Shown here piece by piece: positions 1 through 5,541 of a stretch of 13,553 nucleotides of DNA. The DNA is taken from assembly GCA_949948825.1 (NCBI GenBank), contig CATLIJ010000042.1, positions 1-13,553 on the forward strand, written 5' to 3'. A program made the translations under genes and the position numbers. The notes under the pieces are model-generated. The model was not told the origin of the DNA. It did not search any database and saw nothing but the letters and a program-made list of their open reading frames with translations. The DNA comes from an uncultured Clostridiaceae bacterium. Lineage in GTDB: Bacteria; Bacillota; Clostridia; Lachnospirales; Lachnospiraceae. Position 1 is the first letter of the stretch. Each line of letters begins with the position of its first letter.

Positions 1-61
1 CTGGCACGCGCCAGACAGTCCCGCGGCTTCGGTTTCTGGCTGGATGGAGCAGGAAAAAGCA
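1..61 (+). promoter_or_regulatory. Probable 3' end of an FMN riboswitch (truncated by the window edge)
   Basis: A hairpin CTGGC/GCCAG (1-5 with 10-14) is followed by GACAGT (14-19) and CTGGATGG (40-47). This order resembles the 3' end of the FMN (RFN) aptamer: the last stem, then GACAGU, then a linker, then AGUCUGGAUGGGAGAAG. An intrinsic terminator lies just downstream and a riboflavin transporter gene follows, which is the usual setting for this riboswitch. The rest of the aptamer lies outside the window, and the 3' flank (GGATGGAGCAGG) is not a perfect match to what I recall of the consensus. The alternative is the tail of an unrecognised upstream gene; frame 1 stays open to a TAG at 73-75. 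Confidence 0.6.
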
Positions 62-93
62 CCCCGGATGGATAGACACATCCGGGGTTTTTT
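62..93 (+). terminator. Intrinsic terminator, likely riboswitch expression platform
   Basis: A perfect 9-bp stem CCCCGGATG (62-70) and CATCCGGGG (79-87) closes an 8-base loop and is followed by six T (88-93). The 3' arm could instead pair with CTGGATG at 40-46 (7 pairs, one G-U). The aptamer's conserved CTGGATGG could therefore act as part of an antiterminator, which fits a ligand-controlled terminator ahead of ribU. Confidence 0.85.
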
Positions 94-279
94 AAGCCGC
101 AATCTGCGTTGCCTGCATTGTGGCGTATGCTGAAAGAAAATGCAGCCGCAAGATTCCTCCATACGATGAACTTAGCAGGAAAGTAATCTTTCCGAACATC
201 GGTGCAGCCGATGATGGCCATTGTGCCGGAGTGTGGCATGGTCACAAGAAGGAAAATGAATGATCAGGAGGATAAGAAA
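94..279 (+). other. Structured leader between the terminator and ribU
   Basis: This 186-base untranslated stretch contains several possible hairpins: CTGCATT/AATGCAG (113-119 with 139-145), a perfect GGAAAG-TAAT-CTTTCC (178-193), and CATCGG-TGCAG-CCGATG (197-213). AAGATT (150-155) can also pair with AATCTT (185-190). I do not recognise a second riboswitch class here. The strong ribosome binding site AGGAGG at 266-271 closes the region. Confidence 0.5.
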
Positions 280-918
280 ATGAGAGAGAATCGGTTGATG
301 TCCACAAAAAATCTTGCAGTGATGGGAATGTTCGGCGCCCTGGCAGCTGTGCTGATGCTGTTTGAGTTTCCCCTTCCCTTTCTGGCGCCAAGCTTTTACG
401 GGCTGGACTTAAGCGAGGTGCCGATTTTGGTGGGAACCTTTGCACTGGGACCAGTGGCCGGAGTTGTGATGGAGGCTGTAAAAATATTAGTGAAGCTGGT
501 TTTAAAGCCAACTTCCACCGGATTTGTAGGTGAATTTGCCAATTTCGTATTTGGCTGTTCCATGGTAGTTCCCGCAGGAGTGATTTATCAGCTTCATAAG
601 ACGAAAAAGGGAGCAATATCTGCTATGGCGGCTGGAACCGGAATCATGGCTGCAGTGGGTGTGGCAGGAAATGCTCTGGTGATGCTTCCGTTTTATTCGA
701 ACTTTATGCCTCTTGACAGTATTCTGGCTGCCGGGGCAGCGATTCATCCGGCAGTAGGAGATGTGTGGACATTTGCATTGTTTTGTGTAGGGCCGTTTAA
801 TGTGGTAAAGGGAATTGTGGTTTCTCTGATTACAGCATTGGTTTACAAACGAATCAGTGTAATGATTCACTCGGTTCAGATGGAAGGCCGCAAGCAGAAA
901 ATAGCAATTAAAAAATAA
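280..918 (+). CDS. ribU: ECF transporter S component, riboflavin-specific (RibU)
   Basis: This is a 212-residue integral membrane protein, the substrate-binding subunit of an energy-coupling factor transporter. It captures riboflavin and docks onto a shared EcfT/EcfA/EcfA' energising module encoded elsewhere. RibU features are the first membrane helix (about 12-29) ending in an FPLPFLAP-type turn, the GLDLSEVPIL stretch (41-50), GPVAGVVMEAVK (57-68), GEFANFVFG (84-92) and GPFNVVKGIV near the C-terminus (171-180). About five to six hydrophobic segments are visible, and the length is normal for the family. The ATG at 280 is chosen because AGGAGG (266-271) sits 8 bases upstream; upstream in-frame GTG (202) and ATG (256) codons lack a comparable site. 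The likely FMN riboswitch upstream supports riboflavin as substrate. tsaC starts 29 bases downstream, so the two are probably co-transcribed. Confidence 0.9.
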   Translation: MRENRLMSTKNLAVMGMFGALAAVLMLFEFPLPFLAPSFYGLDLSEVPILVGTFALGPVAGVVMEAVKILVKLVLKPTSTGFVGEFANFVFGCSMVVPAGVIYQLHKTKKGAISAMAAGTGIMAAVGVAGNALVMLPFYSNFMPLDSILAAGAAIHPAVGDVWTFALFCVGPFNVVKGIVVSLITALVYKRISVMIHSVQMEGRKQKIAIKK

Positions 919-947
919 GCAACGGGAATAAAGAAAGAGGAATTAAA

Positions 948-2042
948 ATGGACACAAAGCTGGTTTCGGTCAGAGGGGCAGAAAGAACGCAGGAAGACGC
1001 CGGCTGCATCGGCGTTCAGGCAGAGACAGAGGCAGCATTACAGGAAGCAGCCCGGATTCTTCGGTCCGGCGGTCTGGTGGCATTTCCCACAGAGACAGTT
1101 TACGGGCTGGGAGCCAATGGATTGGAGGAGGCGGCGGCAAAAAAGATTTACGCGGCAAAAGGAAGGCCTTCGGACAATCCTCTGATTGTACATATTTCTG
1201 CCATGGAAGAGCTGGAACCTTTGGTGACAGAGATTCCGGATGCCGGAAGACGTTTGGCCGAACTGTTTTGGCCAGGACCTCTTACCCTTGTATTTCCCAA
1301 GAGCAGCCAGGTGCCTTATGGAACCACCGGCGGTTTGGAGACCGTGGCTGTGCGGATGCCAGCGGAGGATTTGGCCAGAAGGCTGATTGCCCTGGCAAAG
1401 GTTCCGGTGGCTGCCCCCAGCGCCAACCGGTCAGGGCGGCCCAGCCCTACGACTGCTTGGCATGTATGGCAGGATATGAACGGAAGAATCGACATGATCC
1501 TGGACGGAGGACCTGTGGGGATTGGGGTTGAGTCTACCATTGTGGATGTGTCCGGGAAGATCCCCGTGCTTTTAAGGCCGGGAGCAATCACATTGGAGAT
1601 GCTGGAACAGGCAGTAGGACATGTGGAACTGGACCCGGCGATTTTTCAGGCTCCGGGAGAAAATGTCCGGCCCAAAGCCCCGGGAATGAAATACCGGCAC
1701 TATGCTCCCAGGGCAGAGATGACTTTGGTGGAGGGAGAACTGGAAAAAGTGACACAGGCCATCAATCAGCTGGCAGAAAAGTACACTGCAGAAGGACGAA
1801 GGGTGGGAATTATCTGTACAGAAGAGACACAACATTTCTACACAAAAGGAATTGTCCGCTGCATGGGGAGCCGAAGCAGAGAGGAGACCATTGCTCACAA
1901 TTTGTTTGCTGTTTTAAGAGAATTTGATGATTTGGAAGTGGATTGCATTTATTCAGAAAGTCTGCCCTGCGAACAGTTAGGGTATGCGATTATGAACCGG
2001 CTTCAGAAGGCTGCTGGTTATCGCAAAATTTCTGTGGAATGA
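948..2042 (+). CDS. tsaC: L-threonylcarbamoyladenylate synthase (Sua5/YrdC/YwlC type)
   Basis: This 364-residue cytoplasmic enzyme makes threonylcarbamoyl-AMP from threonine, bicarbonate and ATP. That is the first step of the t6A37 modification of ANN-decoding tRNAs; TsaD/TsaB/TsaE complete it. The YrdC catalytic domain spans about 30-215, with PTETVYGLG (47-55), KGRPSDNPL (71-79), PSANRSG (157-163), ESTIVD (195-200) and RPGAI (210-214). The Sua5 linker PGMKYRHYAP (245-254) follows, then a C-terminal Sua5 domain to about residue 360. Length and domain order match the long Sua5 form rather than the short YrdC-only form. The ATG is preceded by AGAGG (936-940). The first 20 or so residues are a poorly conserved extension. 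The gene probably shares the ribU transcript. Confidence 0.95.
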   Translation: MDTKLVSVRGAERTQEDAGCIGVQAETEAALQEAARILRSGGLVAFPTETVYGLGANGLEEAAAKKIYAAKGRPSDNPLIVHISAMEELEPLVTEIPDAGRRLAELFWPGPLTLVFPKSSQVPYGTTGGLETVAVRMPAEDLARRLIALAKVPVAAPSANRSGRPSPTTAWHVWQDMNGRIDMILDGGPVGIGVESTIVDVSGKIPVLLRPGAITLEMLEQAVGHVELDPAIFQAPGENVRPKAPGMKYRHYAPRAEMTLVEGELEKVTQAINQLAEKYTAEGRRVGIICTEETQHFYTKGIVRCMGSRSREETIAHNLFAVLREFDDLEVDCIYSESLPCEQLGYAIMNRLQKAAGYRKISVE

Positions 2043-2065
2043 GGGTGGAATTTTCCGGCTGTTTA

Positions 2066-2074
2066 TGTTATGAT
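2066..2074 (+). promoter_or_regulatory. Possible extended -10 promoter for comEB
   Basis: TG-T-TATGAT (2066-2074) is a good extended -10 element. At 17-bp spacing the -35 position (2046-2051, TGGAAT) is poor. The predicted start, about 7 bases downstream near 2081, would put the inverted-repeat element (2086-2166) at the very 5' end of the comEB transcript. Confidence 0.4.
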
Positions 2075-2085
2075 GCAGAATAATA

Positions 2086-2166
2086 GTAACAGTTTCCACA
2101 TCGGATGGATATCCCAGCTTTTGTCCGTCGGAGACGGGCAAGAAGATGCCCCGTCTAAACTGTTAC
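2086..2166 (+). repeat. 81-base inverted-repeat structured element upstream of comEB
   Basis: A perfect 10-bp inverted repeat, GTAACAGTTT (2086-2095) and AAACTGTTAC (2157-2166), encloses 61 bases. Inside lie GGAT-GGAT-ATCC (2103-2114) and a strong stem AGACGGGCA (2132-2140) with TGCCCCGTCT (2147-2156, one bulged C), loop AGAAGA. That stem directly abuts the closing stem, so they could stack. A competing hairpin CCGTC-GGA-GACGG (2125-2137) uses the same GACGG, so two exclusive folds are possible. AATAATA occurs on both sides (2079-2085 and 2168-2174), as a target duplication might. No T-tract follows, so this is not an intrinsic terminator. It could be a structured 5' leader, a small mobile inverted-repeat element or an operator. 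I do not recognise a known riboswitch class. Confidence 0.6.
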
Positions 2167-2202
2167 AAATAATAAAAGATGACAAAGAATCGGAGACAGC
2201 AG

Positions 2203-2703
2203 ATGGAAGATATAAGAAAGCGAACCGACTACATTTCCTGGGATGAGTATTTTATGGGGATTGCAGATTTGTCCGGAATGCGTTCCAAAGATCCCAATAC
2301 TCAGGTAGGCGCGTGTATTGTCAGCGAGGATAACAAGATTTTGTCCATGGGATACAATGGATTTCCAAGAGGGTGTTCGGACGATGAATTTCCCTGGGGA
2401 AAAGAGCAGGAGGCGGAAGATCCGTACAGCACAAAGTATCTTTATGTGACGCACAGTGAACTGAATGCCATTCTTAATTACCGCGGCGGCAGTCTGGAAG
2501 GCAGTAAGCTGTATGTGACGCTTTTTCCCTGTAATGAGTGCGCCAAGGCGATTATTCAGGCAGGGATTAAAACCGTGATTTATAAAGAGGACAAATATCA
2601 GGAGTCTCCTTCTGTGCGGGCGTCCAAACGGATGCTGAATGCAGCAGGAGTCCGTTATTACCAGTATGACAGGACTGGGAGAGTCATTAAGATTCAGGTA
2701 TAG
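2203..2703 (+). CDS. comEB: dCMP deaminase (ComEB family)
   Basis: This 166-residue zinc-dependent cytidine/deoxycytidylate deaminase converts dCMP to dUMP and so feeds dTMP synthesis. The N-terminal ISWDEYFMGIADLSG-type stretch (11-25) and DPNTQVGAC (30-38) are typical of the family. The catalytic zinc site is H84-S-E86 together with P109-C110-x2-C113. Most relatives have Ala between His and Glu; here it is Ser, a mild change. Bacterial dCMP deaminases are usually 150-180 residues. I chose the ATG at 2203, with GGAG (2192-2195) 7 bases upstream, over the ATG at 2179, which has no ribosome binding site and would add eight residues. The radical SAM gene begins 8 bases after the stop, so translation is probably coupled. 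The structured element upstream may control it. Confidence 0.92.
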   Translation: MEDIRKRTDYISWDEYFMGIADLSGMRSKDPNTQVGACIVSEDNKILSMGYNGFPRGCSDDEFPWGKEQEAEDPYSTKYLYVTHSELNAILNYRGGSLEGSKLYVTLFPCNECAKAIIQAGIKTVIYKEDKYQESPSVRASKRMLNAAGVRYYQYDRTGRVIKIQV

Positions 2704-2711
2704 GCGGGCAT

Positions 2712-4544
2712 ATGAAATTTTTACTTGTGGCAGTCAATGCCAAATATATTCATTCCAATCCAGGAGTATACAGTCTGAAGCGATACGCAGAATCCACATA
2801 TGAGGCGCAGGATGACGCCGGGAATCCAGGAGGCAGGGTCCAAAAAGGGCAGGGCCTCCTTTGTGCATCTGCTTTTGACCATGACAAAAGTCCAGGTCAG
2901 GGGAAAAGGCCGGTTCAGGTGGAGATTGCAGAATATACGATTCATTATCTTCCGGAGCAGATTTTACAGGACATTTATGAGAGAAAACCAGATGCAGTTG
3001 GATTTTCCTGTTATATCTGGAACATAACATTAGTGTTGGAACTGGTCCATGATCTTCATAAAGTACTGCCAGACACCGATATCTGGCTGGGCGGTCCGGA
3101 GGTTTCCTTTGACAGTGACCAGCTGCTGAACAGGGAGCCGGAAGTGCTTGGAATTATGAAGGGGGAAGGAGAAGAAACTTTTGCCGGACTTTTAAAATGC
3201 TATGAAAAGCTGGGAACTTCCGTCAGGAGGGCTGGCGGGATAGAAGTTTTCGGGAGGAAGACAGGAGGGCTGGAAATTCCAGCGCAGAAAACAGACTCGT
3301 CCAATGAAAAGAAAGCCCCTGATTCAGCAGTTGATCTGAACCAGATTCCCTTCCTTTACCACAATCTGGAGGATTTTGAAAACCGGATTCTGTATTACGA
3401 AACCAGCCGGGGCTGCCCCTTTTCCTGCAGCTATTGTCTGTCTTCCGTTGAAAAATCGATTCGTTTCCGCGGCTGGGATTTGGTGAGGCAGGAGCTGGAT
3501 TTTTTCCTGGAACATAAAGTGGCGCAGGTGAAATTTGTAGACAGGACCTTTAACTGCAAAAAGAGCCATGCCATGGCTGTCTGGAAGTACATTCACGAGC
3601 ATGACAACAAAATTACCAATTTCCATTTTGAAATCGCGGCAGATTTGCTGGATTCCGAGGAATTGGAGCTGATTGGGAAAATGCGCAAAGGTCTGATTCA
3701 GCTGGAAATCGGAGTGCAGAGCACCAATCTGGACACCATTCGGGAGATTTGCAGGAAGATGGATCTGGAAAAGGTAAAAAAGGCAGTGGCGCAGATTCAT
3801 GCTGCAGGGAATGTTCATCAGCATCTGGATTTGATTGCAGGGCTTCCCTTTGAGGATTACGAAAGCTTTCACCGCTCCTTTTGCGATGTGTATGCCATGA
3901 AGCCAGATCAGCTTCAGCTGGGTTTTTTGAAGGTGCTGAAGGGATCGATGATGTATGAAAAAGCAGAAGAATATGGCTTGCTTTATCAGGAAAAACCTCC
4001 TTATGAGGTGCTTGCCACCCGCTGGCTGTCTTATGATGAACTCCGGCGGCTGAAGGCGGTGGAGGATATGGTGGAGGTCTATTACAACAGCGGGCAGTTT
4101 TCCCATACATTAGAACTTCTGGCTGAGGAATTTTCAGATCCCTTTGTCATGTTTGAGCAGCTGGCTGATTATTATAAGGTTCAGGGATTAAAAGGGAGAA
4201 ACCACAGCCGCATGGCCAGATATGAGATTCTGCACCGTTTTATAACAGAGGCAGCAGGTATTTTAGAAAAACATACGCTGGAAGCTTTGACAGATGCCCT
4301 GGTATGTGACTGCTACCTTCGGGAAAACTGTAAAAGCCGTCCAGGCTTTGCGCTGGATCAGAAACCTTTTAAAGAAAGAATCCGGAGCCTGTGTCCGGAG
4401 CTTCACCAGCTGGGAAATCAGATTCATGTGGAGGTGCTGCGAAACGGCCAGATCTGGAGGTTTGACTATAGACAAAAGGATGTTTTGACCAAAAATGCTG
4501 CCATGACCTGTCTGAAGCAGGAGGATGTCCCCGGTAAACCGTAA
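2712..4544 (+). CDS. B12-binding domain/radical SAM protein, DUF4080 type
   Basis: This is a 610-residue predicted cytoplasmic iron-sulfur enzyme of unknown substrate. Residues 1-165 form a cobalamin-binding-like Rossmann domain (KFLLVAVNAKYIHS at the start, VGFSCYIWN at 96-104, WLGGPEVSFD at 125-134, GEGEETF at 151-157). The radical SAM core follows, with C235-x3-C239-x2-C242 in SRGCPFSCSYC for the 4Fe-4S cluster. The C-terminal third (about 400-600) matches what I recall as DUF4080. No canonical DxHxxG cobalamin ligand is visible, so B12 binding is a family-level inference. Two stretches, about 30-67 and 168-205, look like low-complexity insertions compared with relatives I recall. The gene starts 8 bases after comEB and has the weak site GGCGGG, which suggests translational coupling. 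Confidence 0.88.
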   Translation: MKFLLVAVNAKYIHSNPGVYSLKRYAESTYEAQDDAGNPGGRVQKGQGLLCASAFDHDKSPGQGKRPVQVEIAEYTIHYLPEQILQDIYERKPDAVGFSCYIWNITLVLELVHDLHKVLPDTDIWLGGPEVSFDSDQLLNREPEVLGIMKGEGEETFAGLLKCYEKLGTSVRRAGGIEVFGRKTGGLEIPAQKTDSSNEKKAPDSAVDLNQIPFLYHNLEDFENRILYYETSRGCPFSCSYCLSSVEKSIRFRGWDLVRQELDFFLEHKVAQVKFVDRTFNCKKSHAMAVWKYIHEHDNKITNFHFEIAADLLDSEELELIGKMRKGLIQLEIGVQSTNLDTIREICRKMDLEKVKKAVAQIHAAGNVHQHLDLIAGLPFEDYESFHRSFCDVYAMKPDQLQLGFLKVLKGSMMYEKAEEYGLLYQEKPPYEVLATRWLSYDELRRLKAVEDMVEVYYNSGQFSHTLELLAEEFSDPFVMFEQLADYYKVQGLKGRNHSRMARYEILHRFITEAAGILEKHTLEALTDALVCDCYLRENCKSRPGFALDQKPFKERIRSLCPELHQLGNQIHVEVLRNGQIWRFDYRQKDVLTKNAAMTCLKQEDVPGKP

Positions 4545-4657
4545 TAATCTGCAAGCAAATAGCCCAATGATGCCTTTGTACAGCATTGGCTGGTATCGCA
4601 TTGCGGAAATTCCGGTGAATCTGTCAACAGGTGTAAGAGGAAGGAAAGGGAGACAAA
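4545..4657 (+). other. 113-base intergenic gap before the exonuclease gene
   Basis: I see no gene, terminator or convincing promoter here. The only clear element is the ribosome binding site AAAGGGAG (4645-4652) for the TTG-initiated exonuclease gene. This is one of the two largest gaps in the left-hand gene run. Confidence 0.6.
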
Positions 4658-5380
4658 TTGGAAGAAAATTATGTTGCAATCGATTTGGAGACAACTGGTC
4701 TGAATCCCAAAAAGGACAAGATTCTGGAAATCGGCGCAATCCGTGTCATTGGGGGTGTGGAGACAGCCCGGTATCACTCTCTTGTAAATCCCAGGCGGAG
4801 CCTGGAGCCTGCGATTGTCCAGCTGACCGGAATTACAGACGAGATGGCTGCGGCTGCTCCGGATATGGAGAGTATTATAGAAAAAGCAGCGGAATTTTGT
4901 GAAGACCTTCCTCTTTTGGGCCACCGGATTCTGTTTGATTTCAGCTTTATGAAAAGAGCAGCAGTGAATCATGGACTTTCCTTTGAAAAGCAGGGGATTG
5001 ATACGCTTATGCTTTGTCGGCGTTTTATGCCAAAGGAAGAGTCAAAAAACCTGACAGCGGCCTGCAGTTATTTTGGAATGGCCCGCTCTTGTGAACACCG
5101 GGCCCTGGAGGATGCACAGGCAGCCCATTTTTTATATCAAAAACTGGCAGAAAAATTCCTGGAAACAGGAGACAACGGAAATCTGGAAGTATTTAAGGCA
5201 AAAACCATGAATTACAAGGTGAAAAAGGAGCAGAAGGCCACGAAAAAGCAAAAAGAGGACTTGCGGTATTTAATAAAATATCATAAAATAGATGTGCCTG
5301 TAGAGATTGATTATTTAAGCCGGAACGAAGTATCCCGGCTGACAGATCAGATTATCTCAAAATACGGCAGAATCAGGTAA
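4658..5380 (+). CDS. 3'-5' exonuclease, DnaQ/PolC-epsilon (DEDDh) family
   Basis: This is a 240-residue DNA or RNA 3'-5' exonuclease of the RNase T/DnaQ superfamily. All acidic motifs are visible: ExoI D9-x-E11 in AIDLETTGLNP, ExoII D94 in GHRILFDFSF (88-97), and ExoIII H147-x4-D152 in HRALEDAQAA. The two-metal catalytic site should therefore be intact. After the exonuclease fold (1-165) comes a lysine-rich linker (about 180-200) and a helical tail (200-240) ending in EVSRLTDQIISKYG, which I recall from similar Clostridia proteins; it may bind nucleic acid. The start is TTG: AAAGGGAG (4645-4652) lies 5 bases upstream, the first residues lead straight into the ExoI strand, and there is no suitable in-frame ATG. 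It could serve in repair or RNA processing; the sequence does not say which. Confidence 0.88.
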   Translation: MEENYVAIDLETTGLNPKKDKILEIGAIRVIGGVETARYHSLVNPRRSLEPAIVQLTGITDEMAAAAPDMESIIEKAAEFCEDLPLLGHRILFDFSFMKRAAVNHGLSFEKQGIDTLMLCRRFMPKEESKNLTAACSYFGMARSCEHRALEDAQAAHFLYQKLAEKFLETGDNGNLEVFKAKTMNYKVKKEQKATKKQKEDLRYLIKYHKIDVPVEIDYLSRNEVSRLTDQIISKYGRIR

Positions 5381-5414
5381 ATTTAAAGAAAAGGGCAAAA
5401 GAGGTGAATTGAAA

Positions 5415-5519
5415 ATGAATAATAAAAAAAGAAAGCTTATTTCAACAATTGTTGTCATTATCCTGGTGCTTGCCATGATTATACCAACAGTGGCAGGCGC
5501 ATTGACTATGTTCGCATAA
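5415..5519 (+). CDS. Small single-pass membrane peptide (34 aa)
   Basis: An ATG at 5415 is preceded by AGAGGTG (5400-5406) at 8 bases and opens a 34-codon frame ending at TAA 5517-5519. The peptide has a basic N-terminus (MNNKKRKLIS) and one strongly hydrophobic helix (about residues 9-33) with a proline near residue 25. It would insert with the N-terminus inside, or resemble a short signal or anchor sequence. It lies 34 bases after the exonuclease and 22 bases before the vanW-like gene, on the same strand. Similar short hydrophobic peptides occur in Lachnospiraceae as I recall, but I know of no function. The good ribosome binding site, operon fit and bias towards membrane residues argue that it is real. 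Confidence 0.7.
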   Translation: MNNKKRKLISTIVVIILVLAMIIPTVAGALTMFA

Positions 5520-5541
5520 AACGGGGATACGAGGAGAGATT

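Noticed and set aside
127..186. 19-codon frame in the ribU leader as a possible leader peptide
   Set aside because: There is no ribosome binding site before its ATG and no runs of regulatory codons; the region is better explained by RNA hairpins.
3324..4106. Long minus-strand open frame (260 codons) opposite the radical SAM gene
   Set aside because: The plus-strand frame carries a clear radical SAM motif and family features. The antisense product shows no recognisable motif and no good ribosome binding site, so it is a codon-bias shadow.
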